The notes under the pieces were generated by a model. It was not told where the DNA came from. It ran no database searches and saw nothing but the letters and a program-made list of their open reading frames with translations. A stretch of 64,000 nucleotides of DNA from Acidobacteriota bacterium (GTDB lineage: Bacteria > Acidobacteriota > Terriglobia > Terriglobales > Acidobacteriaceae): the NCBI GenBank assembly GCA_003225495.1, contig QIAJ01000007.1, positions 42,853 through 106,852 on the forward strand, read 5' to 3'. This document shows positions 9,018-16,830 of this stretch, piece by piece; positions within the stretch are counted from its first letter, which is position 1; every line of letters starts with the position of its first letter. The position numbers and the translations under genes were made by a program.

Positions 9018-9416
9018 ATGTCCAATTGCAGAACTGTTGTGGTCAAAAAGTTGCCGGAAAGCGTGAGCATCAATGAGGCTCACCAGCTTTTTCGCGAGTT
9101 GGCGCCGTTACTTAGCGGTGATCGTCCCTGTCTTGTCTTTGATTTTTCCGATGTCCGCCAACTGGACAGCGCCGGCATCGAAGTATTGCTTCGTTGCATG
9201 GAAGAGGCAATGAAGCGGAACGGCGATGTGAAACTCGCCGCAGTTACTCCTCAGGCGGCGGTAATCCTGCAACTAACGCGCGTTGACCGGCTGTTTGAGA
9301 TCTTCGAAAATCCGTCGGACGCGGTTGAGAGCTTCCATCGCTTCCCAGTTCAGGCGTTCCGGCAGGCCCCAGCCTCTACTGCGGGTTTTGCGAGTGAAGG
9401 CTCTGACGCGATTTAG
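9018..9416 (+). CDS. STAS-domain protein (anti-sigma factor antagonist type)
   Basis: A 132-residue single STAS domain. The central motif CLVFDFSDVRQLDSAGIEVLLR contains the conserved serine of LDSAG that partner-switching kinases phosphorylate in SpoIIAA/RsbV-type proteins; the following KLAAVTPQAAVILQLTRVDRLFEIF is also typical. The last 25 residues are a variable tail. The gene begins 3 bp after the beta-helix gene and is clearly in its operon. No RsbW-like kinase or PP2C phosphatase is visible in the window, so any switching partner must be elsewhere. STAS proteins occur in acidobacterial and other exopolysaccharide operons, where they may set synthesis rather than sigma activity. Confidence 0.85.
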   Translation: MSNCRTVVVKKLPESVSINEAHQLFRELAPLLSGDRPCLVFDFSDVRQLDSAGIEVLLRCMEEAMKRNGDVKLAAVTPQAAVILQLTRVDRLFEIFENPSDAVESFHRFPVQAFRQAPASTAGFASEGSDAI

Positions 9417-9467
9417 CACTAACCCTCACACGACTGCGTGCATCTAAGGCCACGTCTGGAGAAAACC

Positions 9468-10103
9468 ATGAGGCCGAAACAGGGCATGCAAGCCCGGATC
9501 ATTGCCGGCAGTGTCGTTCTCGCGTTGACGCTTTCCCCTCTCGCTGGTGCACAGGATGCTGTTTCGCCGCAGTCGGCAAGTTCGTCCGCCAATCAGTCGT
9601 CGCCAAGCCCGTTGCCAGATAGTCCCGGCGCTATCCAGTCGAGGTCAAATCATTTACAAGAAGTTGCGACGATGTCTCCCCAAGAGAACAGTAGCCCAAT
9701 CTCTCAACCGGACCAGGCACAGTCGCCGGCGGCGAATGCCGCGACCGATCCTTCGCCTACAGCGAGTTCGCCCCAGTCTGATTCGCCTCAATCCAGCGAA
9801 CCGAGTCCCGCGCCGCCGTCCCAGTCCAACCAAGCCGGCGCTCAACCACCCACTCAGACTCAGCCGCAGGCGCCGCCGAAACAGGCTCCTCGAGAACCGG
9901 TCGGCACGGCCGCAGCAGAATCGATTCAAACGACAGGAGTAGCCGCTTCCCGGCCTGCGGGTGCAGCCGTCGCTCCTGCAAAGCAACGTCGCATGCGTTC
10001 TATCCTGATCAAGGTCGGTGCGTTGGTCGGAGTAGGTGTGGCTGTCGGGACCACTATGGCTCTCTCGAAAGGCAGCCCCAGCAAACCGCCGGGCGCGAAC
10101 TAG
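9468..10103 (+). CDS. Secreted Ser/Pro/Gln-rich protein with C-terminal basic-hydrophobic anchor
   Basis: I do not recognise a folded domain. The 211 residues comprise a Sec signal (MQARIIAGSVVLALTLSPLAGA), about 130 residues rich in Ser, Pro, Gln and Ala, and a distinct tail: VAASRPAGAAVAPAKQRR, then a membrane segment ILIKVGALVGVGVAVGTTMALS and a short polar end. The ATG at 9468 is preceded by GGAG at an ideal distance, so it is preferred over the GTG at 9438. It sits between the STAS and dTMP-kinase-like genes of the operon. The disordered middle suggests a periplasmic spacer or envelope-spanning linker anchored at its C-terminus. Confidence 0.7.
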   Translation: MRPKQGMQARIIAGSVVLALTLSPLAGAQDAVSPQSASSSANQSSPSPLPDSPGAIQSRSNHLQEVATMSPQENSSPISQPDQAQSPAANAATDPSPTASSPQSDSPQSSEPSPAPPSQSNQAGAQPPTQTQPQAPPKQAPREPVGTAAAESIQTTGVAASRPAGAAVAPAKQRRMRSILIKVGALVGVGVAVGTTMALSKGSPSKPPGAN

Positions 10104-10109
10104 TGCACT

Positions 10110-10847
10110 ATGGCAGACAAGCAAAAGCCAGGTAGATCAAAATATACCTCTGCGCGACGGCCCTTGCTCGTGAGCTTTTCGGGCGTCGATGGGTCCGGCA
10201 AGACAACGCAAATCGAGGCGCTGCTTGCCTGGTTACGTGATGCCGGCCTCACAGCGCGCGTCCTTCGTTTCTGGGACGATATCGCCGTGCTGGGCAGTAT
10301 GCGCGAAACCATGAGCCATACACTGTTCAGAAGCGAGAAGGGAATTGGCGCTCCCGGCAAGCCAGTAAAGCGACGCGACAAGAATATTCGCGGCTGGTAT
10401 ATGACTGCGTCGCGAATGTATCTCTATTTCCTGGATGCCGCTCGATTAGCTTTAACAATGGCAACTGCATTTCGAAGAAACGTGGACGTCGTGATATTCG
10501 ATCGCTTTCTATATGACGAACTCGCCAACCTGGATCTCTCGACTCGATTGGGGCAAGAATATTCCAGACTGCTGCTGGGAGCGGTTCCACGGCCGGATGT
10601 TGCGTTTGTGCTCGATGCAGAGCCGGCGCAGGCGCAGGCCCGAAAGCCAGAGTACCCACTGGATTTTATTGAGAGCAATCGCGCTGCTTACCTGACTCTT
10701 GTCAAACTGACTGAAGGGGTGACGCTCATCGAGCCTCTGGCGGTGCAGGATGTATCTGACCGTATCCTGCGCGTAGTCGCCAAAGCTCTCGAGGAGCGTT
10801 CACCGTCCCCCGATCTATCGCCCGAGCAGCCGATGCTTCACAGCTGA
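10110..10847 (+). CDS. Thymidylate-kinase-like P-loop protein
   Basis: The 245-residue protein belongs to the dTMP kinase-like P-loop group: Walker A GVDGSGKTT at about residues 26-34, the DR motif in VDVVIFDRFLYDELAN, and a late ALD/LIE-type strand VTLIEPLAVQDV. Housekeeping Tmk usually has a conserved LID arginine region near FLLD; here VAFVLDAEPAQAQARKPEYP takes that place, and about 60 residues of basic insert (RRDKNIRGWYMTASRMYLYFLDAARLA) separate Walker A from the DR motif. Such insert-bearing copies lie in polysaccharide loci beside NTP_transf_5 proteins and are probably not the cell's main thymidylate kinase. It ends the plus-strand operon and converges with the next gene 13 bp away. 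Confidence 0.75.
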   Translation: MADKQKPGRSKYTSARRPLLVSFSGVDGSGKTTQIEALLAWLRDAGLTARVLRFWDDIAVLGSMRETMSHTLFRSEKGIGAPGKPVKRRDKNIRGWYMTASRMYLYFLDAARLALTMATAFRRNVDVVIFDRFLYDELANLDLSTRLGQEYSRLLLGAVPRPDVAFVLDAEPAQAQARKPEYPLDFIESNRAAYLTLVKLTEGVTLIEPLAVQDVSDRILRVVAKALEERSPSPDLSPEQPMLHS

Positions 10848-10860
10848 TCGGTGCTCAGAC

Positions 10861-12147
10861 TCACCAGTACGTCAGGCTGAATTTGTCCACATATACCGAG
10901 TGGGCGGCCTGCTTGTAGTTTCCATCCATCTGGTAGTTTGCGGTTACACCGTACCAATTGCCAACTCCGAACGGTGGGAAATACTTGTCGATCACAGTGG
11001 TCTTTCCGTTGAGAGAAATAGAGTGATAGCGGAGTTTGTTGTCGGGTGTCCGTTGGACTTCAAGGGTGAGATGGTTCCACGAATTGCTGACCGGATTGCA
11101 AGGAACACCCGTCGGCACCCAGTGCCAGTTCACGTTGTCCCAGACGTCGAACTGATGTCCGCCCGCGATGCGGCACTGATGTCCCCAAGTGAAGCCCATA
11201 CTGTTGAAGTACTGGTTGATATCGAACTCCAGCACCTGCGAAAGTTCCAGGTTGGTGCCAAAAAAATAAAGATCGTACGTGAATCCGTGCAGGTTCGGGA
11301 TGATCTTGTGATCGCTGTCAGGCATGCCTTGCGATGAGTAGGTGCCGATGAGAGGATTCGTCCAAAGGACGTCAGAATAGGGATGTGTTCCCCCGATCGA
11401 GAACTTGGTCGCGTTTCCGCTAAGCGATGGCGAAGAAACATGCTGGCCCATCGACCAGGTCACGCCCCCGCCGCAATTCGTGCAGATGTCGTACTTCGGA
11501 GGATATTCGCCATATCCCTTCCAGCCCCCGCTGGCCTGCAGGTTAGTGAAGGACTTGCCACTTCCATTAACGGTGACCTTCACGTGCTTGTAAGCGCTTC
11601 CGCCGCAGCGATCCCATTCCTGCACCACGGTGTCGTACGCGCCGGCACTCAGGGTAATGCTGGTATTGAGTTTTGCGCCGTTGACTACGTAGTTGAGTTT
11701 GTTGTTGACGTATACGCCCATCGATGCGACACCTTGCGCACAGGTCGAAGTGGCAGTGGCCGCATAGTTAACGGGAGAACTGACGCCTGATCCGTCAGCG
11801 GGGGATGTGACGTTGACTCCGCTCTGACTTCTCACCGTGATCGCCACCTTGGTGTAGCTGGCCCCGCCACAGTAGTCCCATTCTTCGACAACGGTATTGT
11901 GGCTTCCAGCACCGATCGTCAGATTTGTATTGAGAGTTTTTCCGTTGACTACATAAATCAGCTGGTTGTCTACATAGACGCCCATCGAAGCCACGCCCTT
12001 GGAACAACCAGTGGTTGCGGACGCGACATAATTAACAGGGGACCCAAGAACGGCCCCATTGCCGGGGGCGTTCACGTTGACACTGGCGAAGGCGGCTGCC
12101 CCGAGCGTCAGAATGCAGGTGATACGGATCAGGTTTTGGCAATTCAT
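10861..12147 (-). CDS. Secreted lectin-like protein with two Ig-like repeats
   Basis: The mature protein follows a signal peptide (ITCILTLGAAAFASVNV). Two tandem repeats of about 85 residues follow, each with CSKGVASMGVYVDNQL or CAQGVASMGVYVNNKL, a YVVNG turn, VVEEWDYCGG or VVQEWDRCGG, and a conserved cysteine pair. They are bacterial Ig-like domains, probably disulphide bonded. The C-terminal 200 residues resemble a concanavalin-type jelly-roll (LEFDINQYF, WNHLTLEVQRTPDNKLRY, YVDKFSLTYW), a common carbohydrate-binding fold. AGGAG lies 8 bases before the ATG at 12147. A paralogue with one Ig-like repeat is at 18269. An extracellular glycan-binding role is inferred. Confidence 0.7.
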   Translation of the reverse strand: MNCQNLIRITCILTLGAAAFASVNVNAPGNGAVLGSPVNYVASATTGCSKGVASMGVYVDNQLIYVVNGKTLNTNLTIGAGSHNTVVEEWDYCGGASYTKVAITVRSQSGVNVTSPADGSGVSSPVNYAATATSTCAQGVASMGVYVNNKLNYVVNGAKLNTSITLSAGAYDTVVQEWDRCGGSAYKHVKVTVNGSGKSFTNLQASGGWKGYGEYPPKYDICTNCGGGVTWSMGQHVSSPSLSGNATKFSIGGTHPYSDVLWTNPLIGTYSSQGMPDSDHKIIPNLHGFTYDLYFFGTNLELSQVLEFDINQYFNSMGFTWGHQCRIAGGHQFDVWDNVNWHWVPTGVPCNPVSNSWNHLTLEVQRTPDNKLRYHSISLNGKTTVIDKYFPPFGVGNWYGVTANYQMDGNYKQAAHSVYVDKFSLTYW

Positions 12148-12286
12148 TAACACTTCTCCTGATTAGGTTGGTTCTTGCCACTACGAACTGCTCGATGGGC
12201 GAACGAACGGGCCGGGCAACCGTGGCTCGGACTGATCGGAGTCACAAATTGAAGAACCTCAGACGCCATTTGGAAGCAGTAACCGG

Positions 12287-12299
12287 AGGGTAATACCCT
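12287..12299. promoter_or_regulatory. Palindrome AGGGTA-A-TACCCT
   Basis: A perfect 6-bp inverted repeat around a single base, 140 bp upstream of the lectin-like gene. It is too short and lacks a T tract for a terminator, so a repressor or activator site is more likely. Confidence 0.35.
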
Positions 12300-12338
12300 G
12301 TTTTACTGATGTCAAAACCCGTAAGGGCACTTTGGGCT

Positions 12339-12359
12339 GCTATTACGTAGCTATTACGT
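12339..12359. promoter_or_regulatory. Direct repeat GCTATTACGT x2, 11-bp spacing
   Basis: Two identical 10-bp copies lie one helical turn apart (12339-12348 and 12350-12359). Such phasing places two protein contacts on the same DNA face, as for tandem response-regulator or OmpR-type sites. Lies between the lectin-like and phosphoesterase genes. Confidence 0.4.
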
Positions 12360-12402
12360 TGAACCGCAGTTATGTAGTGAACACGACGCGAATTCGGACA
12401 GT

Positions 12403-12418
12403 TACAGGAAGGTATGTA
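12403..12418. promoter_or_regulatory. Imperfect TACAG-N6-CTGTA dyad upstream of phosphoesterase gene
   Basis: TACAG-GAAGGT-ATGTA differs from the perfect dyad at one base. The centre is about 96 bp upstream of the ATG at 12506, close to the spacing seen before the genes at 2955 and 18269. Confidence 0.35.
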
Positions 12419-12505
12419 GGTGAGCCTACTGAGGATCAGCCAACATGGAAGTCTCATTTTGCCATCTCAACGCCGCTTGAAGAGAGCAGGTCTTGAGGGA
12501 TGTTG

Positions 12506-14044
12506 ATGAGTGATGCGACTGTCGCCTTGCCTATGCGGAATGCCGGACTGAAAAAACTACTCCTTCCCATGCTGGGAATCCCATTAATGTTGTTGGCCGG
12601 ATGCCGCGGCATAGGTACGGACCCGACGCAGCCACCACCACCGCCCCCGCCACCTGGTGATATTACACAGCTCAACCACATCATCATCCTGGCGCAAGAG
12701 AACCGCGGATTTGAACACTACTTCGGGTCTCTGCGCCAATATTGGGCTGCCAATGGTTACCCGGACCAGTCCTTTGACGGTCTTCCGCAATTTAACCCTG
12801 CTTCCGGAGCGGCTCCGCTGCAGGGCCCGGCGCCCACCAATCCGGGATGCGATCCGGCATTTCCAGCGCCAGGCAATGACTGCACAATCAATGCCAATAG
12901 TCCGGCGGTCGAGTCGTTCAAGATGACTTCTATGTGTGAAGAGAATCCAAGTCCTTCGTGGAACGAGAGCCATGTGGATTGGAATCTCAAAGATCCCTTG
13001 TTCCCGACGGCGACGCTGGACGGTTTCTTGTGGACGGCAGCCCACGACGCCAGGGCCAACGGTTTCTTTGATGTCGATGGCAAGCGGGCCATGAGCTACT
13101 ACGACGGAAGCGATCTTCCGTACTACTACTTCATGGCGTCGAATTTCGCGACTTCGGATCGCTGGTTCTCGCCGGTGATGTCTCGAACGCAGCCCAACCG
13201 GATGTTTATGCTGGCCGCTACTTCCGGCGGGCACGTGTATCCGCTCCGATCCGGAGATCCACCGCTAGCCGACCCGACCATTTTCGACTTGCTTCAGGCG
13301 GCGAATATTTCGTGGAAGGTATATGTTACAGACCTGACCGATGCCAAGAATCCGGTTCAGGATAGCGCCTTGAATTTCTTTGCCACTGCGGCAAAATATC
13401 CCGATCACATCGTCGGCGTCGATCAATACTTCGCCGACTTGACGGCGGGAACGCTCCCATCGGTGGGCTACATTGAGCCGGGCTACAACGGCGGACTCGA
13501 CGAGCATCCGGGCGTGGATGACAACGTTCCGGGCGCGAATATCCAGGCCGGCGCAAAATATGTCTCCACTCTCATTAACGGGCTTATGCAGAGCTCGTCA
13601 TGGAAGGATTCAGTCTTCATCCTGACATTCGACGAGTTTGGTGGGTTCTATGACCATGTGGCTCCGGTGCCGGCGGTGAGCCCGAATCCCAATGTCAAGC
13701 CGATTGATATCAAGCCCGGGCCGCCGCCAAATGGCCCAGACATTTGCGCTCCCCCAAACAATACCGATCCAAAATGCGATTTCCTTTATACCGGTTACCG
13801 CATTCCGTTGATCGTCGTTTCTCCATTTGCGAAAAAGAATTTTGTCTCGCACACTCCAGCGGACATGACGGCGTGGCTGAAGTTTGTGGAGACTCGATTC
13901 AAGCTTTCAAGCTTGACTCAACGGGACGCAGCGCAGATGGACATGACGGAATTCTTCGACTTCCCGAATCCACCGTGGATGACGCCGCCCACGCCACCCG
14001 AGCAGCAGACAACGGGCGCGTGCTATGTGAATCAGTTGCCTTAG
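12506..14044 (+). CDS. PF04185 phosphoesterase (phospholipase C / acid phosphatase family), lipoprotein
   Basis: The enzyme belongs to the phosphoesterase family that includes phosphatidylcholine phospholipase C and AcpA-type acid phosphatases. Motifs: HIIILAQENRGFEHYFGSL (metal-binding E and N), SNFATSDRWFSPVMSRTQPNR, FILTFDEFGGFYDHV (acidic and His ligands) and SHTPADMTAWLKFVETRF. A lipobox LLAGC places the lipidated cysteine near residue 33, followed by a proline-rich linker, so it is probably attached to a membrane on the periplasmic or outer side. The ATG at 12506 has GAGGG six bases upstream; the ATG at 12500 is too close. A paralogue converges on it at 14205. Substrate, phospholipid or phosphomonoester, is not decided by sequence. 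Confidence 0.9.
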   Translation: MSDATVALPMRNAGLKKLLLPMLGIPLMLLAGCRGIGTDPTQPPPPPPPPGDITQLNHIIILAQENRGFEHYFGSLRQYWAANGYPDQSFDGLPQFNPASGAAPLQGPAPTNPGCDPAFPAPGNDCTINANSPAVESFKMTSMCEENPSPSWNESHVDWNLKDPLFPTATLDGFLWTAAHDARANGFFDVDGKRAMSYYDGSDLPYYYFMASNFATSDRWFSPVMSRTQPNRMFMLAATSGGHVYPLRSGDPPLADPTIFDLLQAANISWKVYVTDLTDAKNPVQDSALNFFATAAKYPDHIVGVDQYFADLTAGTLPSVGYIEPGYNGGLDEHPGVDDNVPGANIQAGAKYVSTLINGLMQSSSWKDSVFILTFDEFGGFYDHVAPVPAVSPNPNVKPIDIKPGPPPNGPDICAPPNNTDPKCDFLYTGYRIPLIVVSPFAKKNFVSHTPADMTAWLKFVETRFKLSSLTQRDAAQMDMTEFFDFPNPPWMTPPTPPEQQTTGACYVNQLP

Positions 14045-14091
14045 CGCACTGATTGCCGTCGGTGGCGGGCGAGGAACACGGTGAAGGACAG

Positions 14092-14120
14092 ACCCACAGC
14101 GAAAGCTGTGGGTTTTTATT
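14092..14120 (+). terminator. Rho-independent terminator of the phosphoesterase gene
   Basis: Nine-base stem ACCCACAGC / GCTGTGGGT around a GAAA tetraloop, followed by TTTTTATT on the plus strand. It lies 48 bp after the stop at 14044 and before the convergent gene. Confidence 0.9.
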
Positions 14121-14204
14121 TGGGGCTCGTGAGACGTACCTCGGGCATGCCGCAGGGCCCCCGAGAATGTGGTCAACCACATGAATGAAATTACGGCGGT
14201 GCAA

Positions 14205-15716
14205 TCACGGCAACTTATTCAGATAGCAAGGAGCATTCGTGCTCTGCACTGGCGGAGTTGGCGGGGTGACCCACGGAGGAGCGGTGAAGTTGAAGAACTC
14301 TGACATATCCATTTGGGCCGAATCCCGTTGGGTTAGCGACGACAGCCCAAAACGAGTTTCAATCAGCTTTAAGATCGCTGTGTAGTCGGCCGGCGTGTGT
14401 GAGACATAGTGTTTTTTCGCGAAGGGTGAGATCACGATCAGCGGAACCCGATAGCCGGTGTATTTGAAGTCGCATGTCGGCCCACTATCGTTCGGAGGTG
14501 TGCAAATATCGCCCTGAAACAGATCCTTAGGACGTATTCCGTCCGGGGAGACGGTTGCGGCTGGAGACAGATGATCGTAAAGTGCGCCACCTTCGTCATA
14601 GGTCAGAATGAATGCCGAATCCTTCCAGGAAGAACTCGCCATTATCGAGTTGATGATCGAAGCGACATAGGCTGCACCAAACTGCGTCCGGCTGGGCGCC
14701 AGATCGGAGTTGCTCGGGTGCTCGTCGAGTCCAGCGTTGCTGGCTGGTTCGATCTGGACGACCTGGGGCAGCGTTCGATTCTTCAGATCATTGTCGAAAT
14801 CGGAGTTTGGAATCCCAATCGTCCCAATATTATTCGGAAAATTTGTGGGTATTGTTTGTCCCCACTGAAACTGCTTCACGTAACTGCTTTCCAGAAGGCA
14901 TGAGGGCGCATATGGAGGCCCACTGCATCCGCTGTTGGTGGGATTGACGTAGATTTTCCAGGTGATGTTGGCGGCTTGCAGCTCTTGAAAAATTGTTGTG
15001 GCGGTGAGTGGTTGGCTGTCATGGCTGTTCGAGCCAATCGGGTACACATACCCCTGCGACGTCGCCCCGATCAGGTATTCACGATTCGGATGGGTACGAG
15101 TCATGACTGGGCTGAACCACCGGTCCGACGTCGCGAAGTTCGAAGCCATGAAGTAGTAGTAGTTCAAATCGCTGCCGTTGTAGTACCCCATTGCGCGGCG
15201 GCCGCGCTTGTCGTGATAGCCGATGATTCGTCCATCATGGGCGGCGGTATAAACAAAGCCGTTCAGTTGTGCTGGCAAGTTTCCGGTCGGATCATTGAGT
15301 CCCCAGTCAACATGAGATTCGTTCCAGGAAGGGCTGGTGTTCTCCGAGCACTGCGTCAGGAGTTTGAAGGATTTTATTTTGGGGCTCTGGCTGTCAATGG
15401 TGCAGTCATTAGGAGCAGGAAACGCGGGATCGCATCCGGGGTTGGTCGGGGCCGGATGATGCAGCGGCGGGATGCCAGTTTTCGGATTAAATTGCGGCAA
15501 GCCGTCAAACGACACATCTGGATATGCGTTCTGCGCCCAGTACTGTCGAAGGGCTCCAAAGTAGTGATCGAAGGAACGGTTCTCCTGAACCATGAAGATG
15601 ATGTGATTGATTTGCCCGAGTCCCTGCGATGCTGTCGGCGTTGAACTCTGTCCAGACGCAAGTAGCGCCATGGCGACAATCGAGCCGGTCAGAATAAGCG
15701 GAAGTTTCCCTTGCAT
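14205..15716 (-). CDS. PF04185 phosphoesterase, secreted paralogue
   Basis: A 503-residue homologue of the protein at 12506, with HIIFMVQENRSFDHYFGAL, SNFATSDRWFSPVMTRTHPNR, FILTYDEGGALYDHL and SHTPADYTAILKLIETRFGL in the same order. The N-terminus is an ordinary Sec signal (LILTGSIVAMALLASGQSS) rather than a lipobox, so this copy should be released or periplasmic whereas its sister is lipidated. Compared with its sister it has an insert with paired cysteines around residues 255-265 (GCSGPPYAPSC). GAGGT precedes the ATG. The DUF5666-like gene ends 38 bp upstream on the same strand, so the two may be co-transcribed. Confidence 0.9.
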   Translation of the reverse strand: MQGKLPLILTGSIVAMALLASGQSSTPTASQGLGQINHIIFMVQENRSFDHYFGALRQYWAQNAYPDVSFDGLPQFNPKTGIPPLHHPAPTNPGCDPAFPAPNDCTIDSQSPKIKSFKLLTQCSENTSPSWNESHVDWGLNDPTGNLPAQLNGFVYTAAHDGRIIGYHDKRGRRAMGYYNGSDLNYYYFMASNFATSDRWFSPVMTRTHPNREYLIGATSQGYVYPIGSNSHDSQPLTATTIFQELQAANITWKIYVNPTNSGCSGPPYAPSCLLESSYVKQFQWGQTIPTNFPNNIGTIGIPNSDFDNDLKNRTLPQVVQIEPASNAGLDEHPSNSDLAPSRTQFGAAYVASIINSIMASSSWKDSAFILTYDEGGALYDHLSPAATVSPDGIRPKDLFQGDICTPPNDSGPTCDFKYTGYRVPLIVISPFAKKHYVSHTPADYTAILKLIETRFGLSSLTQRDSAQMDMSEFFNFTAPPWVTPPTPPVQSTNAPCYLNKLP

Positions 15717-15754
15717 TGAAGAAGACCTCAGCGAGTTTTTATGTTGGCCTTAAA

Positions 15755-16672
15755 TTACTTGGCGACGGGCGAATTCACGGCAATTTCGCGGCTTTGGTAC
15801 CGCCGCCCGTCAAATGTCGCCTGCACAGTGACGTTCGAACCTTGTTGCAGATCGCGCGCCAGATGCCGAGCGCTCGGATCGAAATAAACTTCGTAGCTTT
15901 TGTTGTCGCGCGGGTCGACTACCACCAACAGGCCGCGACGGAGATCGAGATGCTCGACCCGGCCTGAGAACACGAAGGATGCTCCTGGCAAGGCGAGAAT
16001 CGAAATCTGCCGCACGACTGGGGCCTCGCCATTGCCCGGCGTAAATGCCAGGCTCACGAGCGTGCCGGGTTTCAATTCGGCGGAGCCAACGGTGCGGTCG
16101 CCTTGAAGGACCACCGCATTTCCTGCCAGCTTCATTTTTACGGGCTCAGGAGAAATGGAGTCGCGGACGATAAGCATGCCGGTATCTGGGCGGTAGGCGA
16201 CAATCTGCCCGCTGCTCTGGCCAGTGGGCATTTTTCCGGCGATGCGGATATTCCTCGCAAAAATCTGAGTGCCGGCCAACGTCGTATCCACGTAGGTGCG
16301 CTCGCCGTCTTTCAGATCATCCAATGTGCCGCCTCTGCCATCCAGGAACACGCGTGTGCGCTCGTCAAAGAGGACAGCAGTGCGTCCTCCGCCAAATACT
16401 TGAAGCGTTAAGCGATCGCGGATGTGATCGACTTTTTGAATTGTTCCGCCCAGCAAGGTAACCTTCCCTCCCGGCATCGGTGGGATCACGTTCATGGCGG
16501 GCGGCAGAGGACGCACCGCGTCCACGCCACCGGGGCTGATGGTGTTCGACCGCATCGGGTTGACGCCCCCGGACGCCTCAGTGCTACGATTCGCCGCTAA
16601 TTGTGCAGACGGAACAGATTGCGCCCATGCCAAACTCGTTAGAATCGCCAGACTCCAAAGCAATCGAATCAC
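15755..16672 (-). CDS. Secreted DUF5666-like repeat protein
   Basis: A 305-residue exported protein: signal peptide MIRLLWSLAILTSLAWA, a Pro/Gly linker, then three or four small beta-rich repeats of the kind GGTIQKVDHIRDRLTLQVFGG, GQIVAYRPDTGMLIVRDS and GRVEHLDLRRGLLVVVDP. Each opens with a G-x-V/I strand and ends with an aspartate-rich turn, as in DUF5666/OB-like modules. No catalytic residues are apparent. GTG start, with GGAGG seven bases upstream. The gene lies directly upstream of the phosphoesterase at 14205. A structural or ligand-binding envelope role is likely but unproven. Confidence 0.65.
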   Translation of the reverse strand: MIRLLWSLAILTSLAWAQSVPSAQLAANRSTEASGGVNPMRSNTISPGGVDAVRPLPPAMNVIPPMPGGKVTLLGGTIQKVDHIRDRLTLQVFGGGRTAVLFDERTRVFLDGRGGTLDDLKDGERTYVDTTLAGTQIFARNIRIAGKMPTGQSSGQIVAYRPDTGMLIVRDSISPEPVKMKLAGNAVVLQGDRTVGSAELKPGTLVSLAFTPGNGEAPVVRQISILALPGASFVFSGRVEHLDLRRGLLVVVDPRDNKSYEVYFDPSARHLARDLQQGSNVTVQATFDGRRYQSREIAVNSPVAK

Positions 16673-16830
16673 GGGCAGACCTCCCCCTACGCGTCACTTA
16701 CGATGCCTTTTACAGCTTGAGGGTAGCCTGCACCCTGGGGCCCGAATGGTACCGAATCGGCCTGTCGGTTGGCAGCGCAACCGGGGGGTCGTGCATCCAA
16801 AGAAGGCCCAAAATTGCCTGGAAGGATGAC

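Larger units (their letters stand above)
12148..12505. other. 358-bp divergent intergenic region with several repeats
   Basis: Separates the lectin-like gene (minus) from the phosphoesterase gene (plus). No credible small gene is present. It holds a palindrome at 12287, an 11-bp-spaced direct repeat at 12339 and a TACAG-type half-perfect dyad at 12403, listed separately. It is the densest apparent regulatory region in the window. Confidence 0.5.

Noticed and set aside
10110..10847. Housekeeping thymidylate kinase (tmk)
   Set aside because: A basic insert between Walker A and the DR motif, the altered LID region and polysaccharide context point to a specialised paralogue.
16603..16830. Longer N-terminus for the TPR protein at 16831
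   Set aside because: Overlaps the divergent DUF5666-like gene and hides the signal peptide; ATG at 16831 has GGAAGG upstream.
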